NCBI RefSeq assembly: GCF_000372725.1
Contig: NW_005196528.1
Span: 306,150-370,149, forward strand
Direction of reading: 5' to 3'
Origin: Emiliania huxleyi CCMP1516
Lineage: Eukaryota > Haptophyta > Isochrysidales > Noelaerhabdaceae
DNA: 64,000 nt
Shown: positions 8,773 through 18,974 of the stretch, one piece after another
Position numbering within the stretch: position 1 is the stretch's first letter
Layout of the letters: every line of letters starts with the position of its first letter
The notes under the pieces: model-generated
What the model saw: only the letters and a program-made list of their open reading frames with translations
What the model was told of the DNA's origin: nothing
Databases searched by the model: none
Position numbers and translations under genes: made by a program

Positions 8773-11525
8773 ATGGCAGCACCGCCCGACCCGCGGGGCG
8801 TGCGTAAGGATGTGGGCTCCAGACGTCCGCGGCGTTCGTCTGCGGCGATCGCCGTCGCTACGACAGTCACTCTGTCTCTCATCGTGCTCTGTCGTCTGCG
8901 CGAGGGCCAGTTCGTCTCATCCGTGGCTCCCCGTAGCGGCAGCGCTGCGGCAGCGGCTCCTCGCAGCGGCAGCACTGCGGCAGCGGACCCTTGGCCGGTA
9001 AGGGAGCAGCTGAGCGATCCGCTTGATGAGATGGAGGAGGACGCGGTGACCGGGTTTCGCATCCCGCGCGTCTGGCCGGGCTCTGCACTCGCCGACGAGG
9101 CGCTCGACAAGTTCGTCCACACCCTTGCGGGCCATCCGTCCATCCAGCTCAACATCGCCTCCTACCGGGACTGGCAGTGCCGCTCCACCATCGCCTCGGC
9201 TCTGTCGCGAGCGACGCACCCAGGCCGGCTCACTGTTGCTGTGGTGGACCAGGTCGTGCCCGGCGACACCGGCTGCGATGTGCGGTGCGGACATGACCTG
9301 TCCGCTGCGGACAGGTCGGAGGACGTGCTCTGCGCGCACGCGAGTCGCATACACGTCTACAGGATGGACGCGCGCAATGCCACCGGGCCCATCCTGGCGC
9401 GGCATGTGGCTGGACGAATGTACCGGGGCGAGGCGTTCGTGCTGCAGATGGACGCACACAACGAGTTTGTGGCCGGCTGGGACGAGTCCATCCTCGCTCA
9501 GTGGCGGGCCACGCGCAATGAGTATGCCGTCCTGTCAACGTACCTCACCGACCTGCAAGGCTCCATCAGCAGCGCGGGCCACTCGCAGCGGTCCACGCGC
9601 CCGATCATGTGCAACTCTGCCTTCGAGGGCCCGCCCGAGGCCTCCTACCTCCGCCACGGCTCGCAGCCAGAGGAGGTGCCCAAGCTCTCGGGCGAGCCGA
9701 TGCTGCAGCCCTACTGGGCGGCCGGCTTCTCCTTCTCGCGTGGCCACTTTGTGGTGCGCGTGCCGTACGACTGCTGCTTGCCTTTTGTCTTCCAGGGGGA
9801 GGAGATCTCGATGGGCGTGCGGGGCTGGTCGCACGGTTACGACTTTTACGCGCCCGCCTCGTCCGTCATGTTCCACGAGTACGCGTCGCACTCCAAGCGG
9901 CGCGGAGGCGTCAAGATGTTTTGGGAGAACCAGCGCGACCGGACCGTGCAAGCGGCTGCGATGCAGCGGCTCATCGCCCTCGCCCACCTGCGGCCGGAGC
10001 AGCCTCCGTCGGGCGCGTACGACGGCCGCCTCGCCGAACGGTACGGCATCGGCCGCAAGCGGCCCATCTCGCTCTTTTACCGCCTCTTCCAGATCGACCG
10101 TGCCCGTCGGCGCGCTCAGCCGCTGTGCGAGCTTGTGCGCTCCGGCCAGATGCACCGCGCGTTTGTGCACCACTTGCGGCCCGACGGGAGGGGCATCGAC
10201 TATGACGGCCTCAAGGACTTTGACTGGAGCCAGCAGCCGGGCGGCACCGAGGGCCGCGCTGCTGGCCGGCGTCCGACCGCCTTGCCGCGCCTGCACGCCG
10301 CCAGTGCCCTCGCGATTCGGAGGAGGTACGCCTCGGCCGCACAGGGCCTGGTCGCGCTCAACGGCAGCGCGTGCGCCAGGCTGCGCCGGAAGCGCACATG
10401 CCGGAGCTTTGCCGTCAGCGATTGCGCGCCGGAGCGCAGCGGCCCGACTGCGGATTGCTGCACCGAGGCGGAGCTGCGCGAGGAGGCGAGGGGAGGCCCG
10501 TCGGACGACGCGCTCCTGCTCGACAGGATCGTGCTGCAGCCCGCGCCGACGCGCCGCTTGAGGCTGCTGTGTGTGGTCTCCACGTTTGCGGAGCGGCATG
10601 CCCTCGCGAGGGCCGCTGCGAGCAGCTGGCTGACTCAATGCGACGGTGCCCTCGTCCTCTCGGATCGCGACGACGAGAGCGTGCCGGCGACGGGCGTGCC
10701 CCACGCCGGCCCCGAGGGGGCCGAGTCGTGGCAGAAGAGCCGCGCCAACTGGAGGGTGCTGCACGCCTTGGTGGTGCGAGGCAACGCGTCGTACGACTAC
10801 GTCGCCTATGGCGGCGACGACTACATCGTGCTCGTCGACAACCTGCGCTCCCTCCTCGACAGCGCGCCGCTTCGCTCGCAGCACGAGCGTTCGGCGCCGC
10901 TCTTCCTCGGACGCCGGTTCACTTCCTGGCGGCTCCAGCACGCGTCGCTCTCGCACTTCAACGCCGGCGGGCCCGGAGTCGTGCTCAACTCTAGATACGC
11001 AACACGGACCCGCGTACTTCCGATCATCACTCGAGAGGACACGGCTTCGGCTGTGTTTGGCTGCGTTCACTGTACTCGCGCCCTCGGTATTCCGCGATGG
11101 AGACACTGCACACGAACTCCGACTCTGGTGTTTTGACGACGCAGGTGCTCAACTCGCACGCGCTGCGCCTTCTCGGCCCGCACCTCGACGAGGCGGGAGG
11201 CGCGCCGCCTCGCTCGCCCTGCCTTGCCGAGTCGGAGGGCGAGGACGTGGCCATGGCGCTGTGCCTGCAGACGTTCGGCGTCGCTCCGAGCGAGACGAGG
11301 GATAGCCTCGGCCGGGAGCGGTTCCACCCCTTTTGGCCGGCTCATCACTATGCGTTGCGGAGCGAGCACCTCGCTGCCGACGATTGGTACCGCCTCGCGT
11401 CGCTCAACTTGTCCTTTGGCGCGGACTGCTGCTCGGCGAGCAGCGTCGCGTTTCACTACGTACGGGGCGAGGACATGACGCGCGTGTTTCAGCTGGTGTA
11501 CGGCTGCCGCGCGGGAAGGCGGTGA
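8773..11525 (+). CDS. Two-domain Golgi glycosyltransferase (GT60 plus GT31)
   Basis: Exons 8773-10980 and 11145-11525 give 862 residues. The start at 8773 puts a single membrane segment (AIAVATTVTLSLIVL, residues about 24-41) after a short basic tail, a type II Golgi topology. Residues about 123-450 match the GT60 (Skp1-type polypeptide N-acetylglucosaminyltransferase) family: IASYRDWQCRSTI, LQMDAHNEF as metal-binding DxH, STRPIMCNSAFEG, WAAGFSFS, FQGEEISMGVRGW. Residues about 597-860 match GT31, of the core-1 beta-1,3-galactosyltransferase/Fringe type: VVSTFAERH, YGGDDYIV (DxD), GGPGVVLNSHAL, then after the intron EDVAMALCLQTFGV, RERFHPFWPAHH and CCSASSVAFHYV. The two domains are joined by a Cys-rich linker. 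The intron 10981-11144 is GT-AG, and its first 11 nt equal the first 11 nt of exon 2. The join rests on the clear continuation of the GT31 domain. Confidence 0.85.
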
Positions 11526-11631
11526 GGCGAGGATGCGCGCACGCGCTGGCGTTATGCGAGGCTCGGTTGGGCTACGCAGGTCTGCGGGACGTGCCGTTGT
11601 CGGCCGGTGAGGCCCCAAACATGTTTTATTT

Positions 11632-12510
11632 TCACAGGTTTTCTCCGTCTTCCTGCCTTGTGTAGAGCCTAGCCTGTGAAGCATATGGAGCGCAAGCACC
11701 TGTTTGGCCCTTGCACGTGCACGTCATATGCTTGCCAAATTGCTTGCCAGGAAGGCGCGATTTAAAGGGCCTTGGCTCTTTCGCAGCAGTATCCGAGCCG
11801 GCGCGCAGAACCTCCACTTCCGTGTGCGTTGCACTCGTAAAGCTTCGGACCTGCCTCACCGCCGGGGGCAAGGCAATGAAAGAGCGGAAGCTGAGGTTGG
11901 CGGCTATGCTTGCGAAGGTGTTGTCGATTGGCTCCTCGAGCGGCAAGGATGCCTCGAGCAGGCGGCGCGCGGCCGGTCGCTGCACCGCGTATCCGTGCAA
12001 ACAGAGAGGGAAGACGGCTTCTCGCCATCTGAAGTGTCGGCCTCGGTCGATCCATTTTGCCTGGTCACTGCATCGTTCCTCGCAATACCCGAGGTACAGA
12101 ACGTCAAAGGGAGGCGGCATCGTTAGCGCCGAAACCATCCATTCCGGGGAAATGCGAGCGTCGTCCTCCAACACGATGCCAACCCTGTGCCTCGAGCGTA
12201 CAAACGTTCGCATCGCGGTCAGGTGGGATAGCGCGCACGCGAGACGGCCCTGGCTGGGACGACGGTACCAGGCCGCGCGCTCGGAGGCCGCTCGCTTGAA
12301 GTACGATTCGCCCACCGTACCGTTTGACACCATTTCCGTCACCGTGTCAAAGTCCACGCGCCTCTTGTCGAAGGCAGGAAGCACCTCTGACCGTTTGTCA
12401 ATTTTCAGTGAGCGCAGATGCGAGACGATGCTACCTCGTCGTGCCGATAGTGCTATCACATAGATCCAAGCGTCGATGCGAATCAGCGACGCCAGCAGTG
12501 TACTGGGCAT
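11632..12510 (-). CDS. GT25-family glycosyltransferase
   Basis: An intronless 292-residue frame. IYVIALSARRGSIVSHLRSL is the N-terminal strand-loop of GT25 enzymes (LPS beta-1,4-galactosyltransferase and collagen galactosyltransferase relatives). RLACALSHLTAMR and GIVLEDDARISPEW, with the acidic EDDA motif, follow at about residues 90-125, then YLGYCEE and a HGYAVQRPAARRLLE segment like the C-terminal helix of the domain. It converges tail to tail with the GT60-GT31 gene (about 105 bp between stops), so the two could share a role in building a cell-surface glycan; that link is inference. No clear membrane anchor or signal peptide is visible at the chosen start, so an upstream exon could be missing. 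The substrate cannot be told from sequence. Confidence 0.8.
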   Translation of the reverse strand: MPSTLLASLIRIDAWIYVIALSARRGSIVSHLRSLKIDKRSEVLPAFDKRRVDFDTVTEMVSNGTVGESYFKRAASERAAWYRRPSQGRLACALSHLTAMRTFVRSRHRVGIVLEDDARISPEWMVSALTMPPPFDVLYLGYCEERCSDQAKWIDRGRHFRWREAVFPLCLHGYAVQRPAARRLLEASLPLEEPIDNTFASIAANLSFRSFIALPPAVRQVRSFTSATHTEVEVLRAGSDTAAKEPRPFKSRLPGKQFGKHMTCTCKGQTGACAPYASQARLYTRQEDGENL

Positions 12511-14430
12511 GGGAACAATGGCGATCTGACAGGGGTGCAGGGCTTTTGACCGGTCGGTGGCGCCGTTTTCATTATGAAGAAAAACTCCCGCGACGCCGCC
12601 GTCTCGCCTACGTCGCCGCCGCTATCAGGCCCATTCATGATGCAGGCCCAGCCCACACCCCTGGCTCCTATGCCGACGTGTCCCGCGTGCTCCCCCGTCC
12701 GCCGATGTCTCTGCTGCCGCCCGCCGGAGCACTGCAGCGGGCGGGCCCTCCTCGCCGCTTTGGCTGCCGCTGCATCGCTGTCAGCTGGTCATTTCTGTCT
12801 ACGGTCATATGGGGGCGCCATCGCTGTTCTCTTTCTCCTGGGGTCAGCTCCAAGCTGCCGTGTGGGGAAGTTGCCCCTTGGGTTCCCCCCCCCCCCCCCC
12901 CCCTCTCGCCGCGGAACTGCATGCTGCGATTCTCGCCCCTTGTCGCCGGAGCCAGGTGCGTGTGTCTAATCGTAGTGTGGGGGCCCTGGCCCCCCTCCGT
13001 TTTCTGTTTTCTGTTTTTCACAACGCCCGCCCGCCCGCCACCCCGAGGCGGCTCGGCCCCCACTGACCCAGAGATCGCAAAAACGCTCGGCCCTAGCTGT
13101 ACGAGAGCAATGCCGTAGGCGGCGGCCGTAGCATACACTGCGAGCACACTCGGTGCAGCTGCGAGGTGCAGCAAGAGCACGTCGTTCCTGCCTCTGCTGC
13201 CACTCTCGCGCACCTGAGGCAAACCCCAGTTTGGGACCTATTTGAGGCGGTGTGGCGGCACTCACAGGGCACGGGAAGCTCTCCCGCCGCGTCTGCGTGG
13301 CCCGCCCGAGCCGCGGGGAACGGCGCGCGCCCCTCCCGGCGGAGCTGGGTGCGGCAGATGGGCCCACGGGTCGGTTCCGGGCCGATTTGGGGCCGTTCTG
13401 TGTAGTTCTTGGTCAAAATCGAGCTACACAGTTGAAACTCTCGCCCCAACGGATACTTTTTGATTTTTCTGGCCACGATCGTCGACCGGGCCCGTGAGGC
13501 CACGGGAACGCCCTCGGATTGTACAGCACCCTCCACTAGCCACAACCGTGGGCCCTCAACCGCGTATCGGTGTCGCCACAAAATAGCCTTCAGACGCTGT
13601 CTCGTCGTTATAAATCGGCCAATCTGGCCCCTCTGCCACAAGATTTGCTTTGGAACGCACCGTAGCACGGTGGAGTCGAGATCCGGCGCGCAACCATCAA
13701 AAGTATCATCAATCGGGCCCGGCTAGACCTGCCACCGGAGGCGCGCAAAATGGAGGCGATTTTGTGGTGGTAAAGGGAAATGGCCAGAACGGGGCGCCGC
13801 GCGCTCGGGAGCCCTCGCCGCTCGCAGGCCAACTCCTCCCCAGCACGGTGCGTGCGTGCGCTGAGGTTGAACTCGATGCCGCGACTTCACAGCCTCCGTC
13901 GCTACCCAACGCGGCCAAAGGATATCTAGATATCCATTTCGAGAACCTCGAGAACTCCGCCCTCGGCGCTGAACTGCGCCTCACCACTGACCGGGAAGGC
14001 CGCCAAGTGGGCCAGCACCGGTCGCACATTGTGGCAGCAGTCAGCAGTGCATGTCTGATAGGTAGAGCAGCAGCGTCAGGGTCGCAGGGTCGCATCGTGT
14101 CAAGCCTCTCGCCCGGCCGGCCGCGTGCAGACGTTGGCCTGTCTGCTGATTTTTGGAGTGATCAGTCGGCGGTCAGTACGACCGATCAGGTTAGAGTTTT
14201 CTCATGATTGGAGGGTCTATCTGTGTGTACTCCTCGAGATCTCTCCAAATCTGCCCTCTGTTAGACCGGGTTAGATCGGGAAGTTGGTAGTATGAGCGAG
14301 TATGAGCGCTGGGGCCCCGTTTCCGCACTGCTGCACGGCGCACGGTGCCTCCGGGGGCCCCCGCCTCCCCCCAGAGCTTAGGACGGGTATTAGCGGGTGT
14401 ATGATTTCTTTTAGGCTGCATACATGTTTC
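12511..14430. other. Intergenic region, no supported gene
   Basis: Contains a poly-C run (about 12887-12902), several short frames on both strands with skewed Arg/Ala/Pro composition, and no domain signature. A frame at 12574-12969 (Cys-rich, with a hydrophobic AALAAAASLSAG stretch) was considered and left out for lack of support. Confidence 0.6.
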
Positions 14431-14439
14431 CTCGCTCAC

Positions 14440-14800
14440 CCCCCGTCTCGTTTCCTTTCCGTGTTTCTCTACAACACCCTCTCTCGTTTCCTCTCTAGTT
14501 TCCCGAGGAAACTCCGTGGAAATCAGCTGGTTTGGGCCCAAATCAGCCAAATCAAGCCAAATCGGCAAAATACCGGGGTATTTTGCCGGGTTTCTCGGTT
14601 TCGCCTCAGATTTTGCCCCAGACTAGCTCTCAGACTCAGGCCTCAGGGGAAACTCGAGAGTTGTCAGAATGGAGCTCCAAACACCCTCTGGTTTCCCTGC
14701 ACCCTGGGTTTCCCTGGAATTCCGGAAACGAAAAGTGCTGGGGACCCTCTCGTTTCCTTTTTGGTTTCCGGAAAGGTGTATGCAGGCCAAATTCCTATTA
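14440..14800 (+). repeat. GTTTCC-rich dispersed element, copy 1
   Basis: Shares a string of blocks in the same order with 24060-24480: GTTTCCTTTCCGTGTTTC, ACAACACCCTCT, GGAAACTCCGTGGAA, GGCAAAATACCGGG, CAGACTAGCTCTCAGACTCA-like, AACACCCTCTGGTTTCCCTG, GTGCTGGGGACCCTCT. Both copies show CCGG/TTTCC palindromic words, and a related fragment lies at about 15505-15560. There is no conserved protein frame. Confidence 0.75.
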
Positions 14801-14814
14801 CTGACACTGGTTGG

Positions 14815-15720
14815 GTAGTAGTCTAAGTTCTGAGCCTCGAGGCTGGACGGGTCTAAGTGTGGCTAGCCACGCTGGAGTGCTTGCGCGGTCTAAGATCAGC
14901 GGGAGCCTCTTACATCGGCTAAGTCGGCCGTGGCACGGCCTGGGGCCAGGAGGCTCCCACCGTGATCAACGATACGGCGCAGCCCCCAAATTTTCTTCGC
15001 CTGCGGAGGGCGATGGATCCTCTTCATGCTTAGCAATCGCCGCCTCAGCATCCTCCTCTTCCGATTTTCGTTGCTGCTCCTTCATTCTTGAGCGACGTCT
15101 AGCCAAACAGTTCTCACATGACACGAAGCTCCTCAAGCTTAATCAAACGCGTGACGGTGAAGCCTGTGTGTGCTGGTCCTCTTTGAACGATCCGCGCGTG
15201 AGGTAGCATAGGGCCTTGTTGGCAGCAGCCAGCTTGTTGCGCTGCTTCGTTGCGATGAGCTGATTGGGATCGCAGAAGTGCATGCCAAGCACCGCCACGA
15301 TCTTGAAGCAGAACACATCGCAACCGCATCGTTCGCACTGCCATCGGCATGCCGCGCCCGCCGCTTCGCCGCAGCCGCCTTAAGGCACGCATAGCGGCAG
15401 CACATGGTGGGGGGGGGTACTTGAGCAGGCGTTGCGCGCCGCAAGTAGCGCACTGGCCCTGGGAGAAGGCGATATGGCGTCGTGCGCGGCATACGTTGGT
15501 CGGGACGCGTCCAGGTATTTCGGGTAAACCTGGAGGCTTTTCAGGTATTGCAATATACCCGGGTTTTGCCCGGAGTTGGCCTTATGTCGTCTAAGTTCAT
15601 GGCCCCCGACCATACAGCGTCTAGGTCCGAGCCCGGCTCCGTGTGGGGGCTAAGTTGAGCGCTCGCTCGCTGCAGAGGCTAAGTGTAGAGCGACCCTCTA
15701 GCCCTACTACCCAACCATTT
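14815..15720. other. Unrecognised region with a possible zinc-binding remnant (-)
   Basis: On the minus strand, about 15500-15130, different frames give a Cys-rich pattern (FSQGQCATCGAQRLL, then CRWQCERCGCDVFCF and KQRNKLAAANKALC) that reads like a decayed zinc-binding protein, possibly transposon derived. The plus strand carries repeated CTAAGT-containing words. No intact frame was found. Confidence 0.3.
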
Positions 15721-15822
15721 TACTGACTGACTGATGTGGTGATGCTGATGTCCCGAAAGTTGGGATGGTTCCTTATAAGGTACGAGCAAAGTCGAATCCT
15801 TTTGAGAGAGGGAGGTGTGACA

Positions 15823-15831
15823 CAAACACAC

Positions 15832-15903
<72 letters not shown>
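15823..15903. repeat. (CA)n microsatellite
   Basis: About 33 near-perfect CA units. It is followed by GTGCTAGCCGTCGCCCACCC, a word also found at about 26542 and 26700, so the tract is attached to a dispersed family. Confidence 0.95.
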
Positions 15904-16077
15904 GGACACACACACGTGCTAGCCGTCGCCCACCCTGCCTGGCGCGCCGCTCCGAGACATGTCATCTCCTGGGGAGATTGGCGACAACCCGACGGGCAGA
16001 CCCCGCCCCGCTCGCAGGGCGTGGACCACACAGCACACACCTTGCGCTCCTTTCTCTCTTCGCACAAACCACCACTG

Positions 16078-16390
16078 TAAGGTGCCCTATATGGGCTTCC
16101 AAGTATCCGGACCTTCAAGACATGCGCTTTTGGCCGGTGGCCTACTCGGACATGGTAACTCCGGTGAGATAGTGGCTGCCAGTTCGACACTGGGGCCGAT
16201 CGAACTTGAGTTGTTCGGAGGAGGAAGAATCCGGCCAGCACGGGTACAAAGAGGGGTACCCGGAGAATCCCCAGCTGCGGAAAGGTAGTGTCGCTCAAGA
16301 GGTGCGATACTGCGGGGGGGTGTATGTAAGGTGCCTATATGGGCTTTCAGTATCGGACCTTCGAGACATGCGCTTTTGGCCGCCCGAGAT
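16078..16390 (+). repeat. Two copies of the AAGGTGCCTATATGGGCTT repeat
   Basis: The blocks at 16078-16180 and 16328-16385 share AAGGTGCC(C)TATATGGGCTT, GGACCTTC-AGACATGCGC and TTTTGGCCG. A third, inverted copy lies at about 5840-5948. They lie immediately upstream of the NIPA gene and might supply promoter sequence; that is speculation. Confidence 0.75.
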
Positions 16391-16612
16391 TCCAGGAGCA
16401 CTTGGAGCACTTGGAGTGCAGTCGGTAACCTCACATCCAGGGCCGGTGAGCTGAGAAGCGCATCCAGCGGGCCGGATGATCGGTATCGGGTTACGGGCAA
16501 GAGAGCCCTAGCCCCGGGGCTGCGCGTTCGCAGGCAGCATTTCTCTTTTTTCGGAAGGAGGCATACGCCTCTGGCTGCGATGATACCACCGCCACCACCC
16601 GCACATCTGTCG

Positions 16613-18898
16613 ATGAGGGCGGAGATCGAGTGGCTAGCTGGCAGCGCGGACAATGCTCGCGGCGTCGCTCTCGCTCTGTCGTCGAGGCGCAAGCGGCCCG
16701 CCCTTGCGCCCGTCGCTGCGCCCGCACAACGATCCACTCAATGTAGCCCTCCCGCGCCCCGCAGCCTCTTCATTGGCGCCTCCTTCATCATCAAGAAGAA
16801 GGGGCTGCTCATGTCGGTCGAGAAGGGCGGCAGCTCTGCGTCGGCGGGTGGCTTTTCGTACCTGCGGCAGCCCGTCTGGTGGCTCGGCATGCTGACGATG
16901 ATCGGCGGCGAGTCGGCCAACTTCATCGCGTACGCGTACGCGCCCGCTATTCTGGTGACGCCCCTCGGCGCTGCCACCATCGCCGCCTCCGCCGTCTTTG
17001 CGCGCTTCTTCCTCGGCGAAGACATGCACATCTGCGGTGCGCGCCGCGCTCCCCCGGAGCGTGTGTGTGTCTCTCCGTCCGAGCCAGAGGGAGGGGGAGG
17101 GTCCGTGGCGAGAGCCCCACGGGGCTTGCCCCACGAGTGCCGCGCCGGCCCCTGCCGGCTCAGCTGAGGAGTGCGCGAGCTCCTCTCCCCCCCGGGACCT
17201 CGCCGACCTCTCCTCAGGTATTGCAGGGATCCTGCTGTGCACCGTCGGCACGGTCGTGCTGGCGCGGTTCGCGCCGGAGGAGGCGCCCTTTCCTAGACCT
17301 GTCCTGGACCTGTCCTGGAGCCTTCCTGCAGGTGCGGTTCGCGCCGGAGGAGGCGCCGGTGACGAGCGTCGAGGAGGTTTGGTCGATGGCGATGCAGCCC
17401 GTCTTCCGCGCGTATGTCTGCTTTGTCCTCTCCTTCACCCTCGCCCTCGTGTATGGAGCGGCGCCTAAGTACGGAAAGGCGAGTCGCTCGCAACCACCCC
17501 TCCCCCGCCAGCCGCCGTCTCCTCCGCCGCCGCCGCCACCGCCGCCGCCGCCCTCTCTACGCCGCCTCGCCGCCTCCTTCGCTCCCCTCCCCTCCACAAA
17601 CCCGCCCGCCTCGCCTCCTCCCTCCCCCCCCCGCCCCTCATCCCACCTCTCCGCCGCACAGACTCGCGTCGCCCTCCTCGTCGCCTCCCCTCCCTCACCT
17701 CCCTCCCGGCCCCGCCCGTCTGCCAGACTCACGTCGTCGTCTACGTCGCCATCTGCTCAATGATCGGGTCGCTGAGTGTGATGGCGCTGCGCGGGATCGG
17801 TGAGAGATAGGGAGATTTGGGGAGAGATAGGGAGATGGCGCTGCGCGGGATCGGTGAGAGATAGGGAGATTTGGGGAGAGATCGGGAGATGGCGCTGCGC
17901 GGGATCGGTGCCGCACCCGCCATGCCACCCTCCCTCCCCTTCAAGCCCTCCTCACCACTGCCCTGCCGCCGCCCGCCCATCCCTGCTCCGCGCGGCAGGC
18001 ATCGCCGCCAAGCTGACAATGCGGGGCTCGGACCAGCTGCGCAAGCGGGAGACGCTCTTCTTCATCCTGTGGGTCGGCTGCTGCATCGCGACGCAGATGA
18101 ACTACCTCAACAAGGCGAGATGTAGCCGAGATGTAGCCGAGACAAAGCTGAGATGTGGCCGAGATGAACTCCCTCAACAAGGCGCGCTCGGTCGCACTTC
18201 TCCAGACACGACGATCGCACGGCCACACACACAGAAGCACCAGCACACAGTTACATATAGACACTCGTCCCAGCCCCGGCACTTTGCACCGCCGACGCGC
18301 CAGCAGCCCCGCTCCTCACCGCTCCTCACCGCTCCTCACCTCCTCCAACACCCCCCCCCCCCTCCCTCCCCTCGCCTCTCCCTCCCCTCCAGGCGCTAGA
18401 CACCTTCAACACCACGATGGTCTCGTCCGTGTACTACGTCTTTTTCACCGTCTGCACCGTCACCGCCTCGATGATCATGTACAAAGACTGGGAGAACCAG
18501 ACGCCGGGCTCCATCTTTTGGCAGGCAGCCCAACACCCCCCCCACCCCTCGCGGCCGGGGGGGCCCCGCGCCTCCCGCGCCCCTTGGAAAAATGGCCACC
18601 CCCGGAAACCCCCCCCCCCCCCCCCCCGCTTCCCCAGCCCTCCCCTCACACCTTCCAAAACACCCTCCCGCGACACTCCCGAGACACCCTCCCAAGACCC
18701 TTCTCCAACCCCCTACCCCCCCCCCCAAACCCCCCTCCAGGTCGTCGCCCTCCTCGTCAACGTCGCCGGGGTGCACATCCTCTCGGGGACCAGGGACTCG
18801 GCGCCCGGCTGCCGCGCCGGCCTGCGCGCGCTGCTCTCGAGGAGAAAGTCCGAGGAGAAGCCCGAGTACACCCACCTCTGCGCGTGCGACGACGACGC

Positions 18899-18932
<34 letters not shown>

Positions 18933-18974
18933 GGCGGCGCGAGCAGACGCGACTGGCTCGAGAGTAGACACTGA
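16613..18974 (+). CDS. NIPA-family magnesium transporter
   Basis: Eight exons: 16613-16686, 16765-17036, 17218-17261, 17332-17478, 17727-17799, 17999-18114, 18393-18524, 18741-18974 (363 residues, in frame throughout). The family sequence is plain: GVALALSS|SLFIGASFIIKKKGL, YLRQPVWWLGMLTMIGGESANF, AYAPAILVTPLGAATI, GILLCTVGTVVLARFAPEE, VVVYVAICSMIGSLSVMALRG, TQMNYLNK|ALDTFNTTMVSS, YYVFFTVCTVTASMIMYKDW and VVALLVNVAGVHILSG. NIPA proteins are nine-helix Mg2+ transporters of the plasma membrane or endosomes. Five of the seven introns start with GC. A C-terminal CAG tract gives nine glutamines. An alternative ATG lies at 16580. Introns 3, 5 and 6 contain copies of flanking exon sequence, described in the findings. 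Confidence 0.9.
17781..17915 (+). repeat. 54-bp tandem copies of exon 5 end plus donor in NIPA intron 5
   Basis: ATGGCGCTGCGCGGGATCGG begins at 17781 (real exon end), 17835 and 17889, with GAGAGATAGGGAGATTTGGG between. The exon tail and its 5' splice site have therefore been copied twice into the intron with a 54-bp period. Confidence 0.9.
18901..18930 (+). repeat. (CAG)n coding microsatellite
   Basis: Nine glutamine codons in the C-terminal tail of the NIPA protein, outside the membrane domain. Confidence 0.9.
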
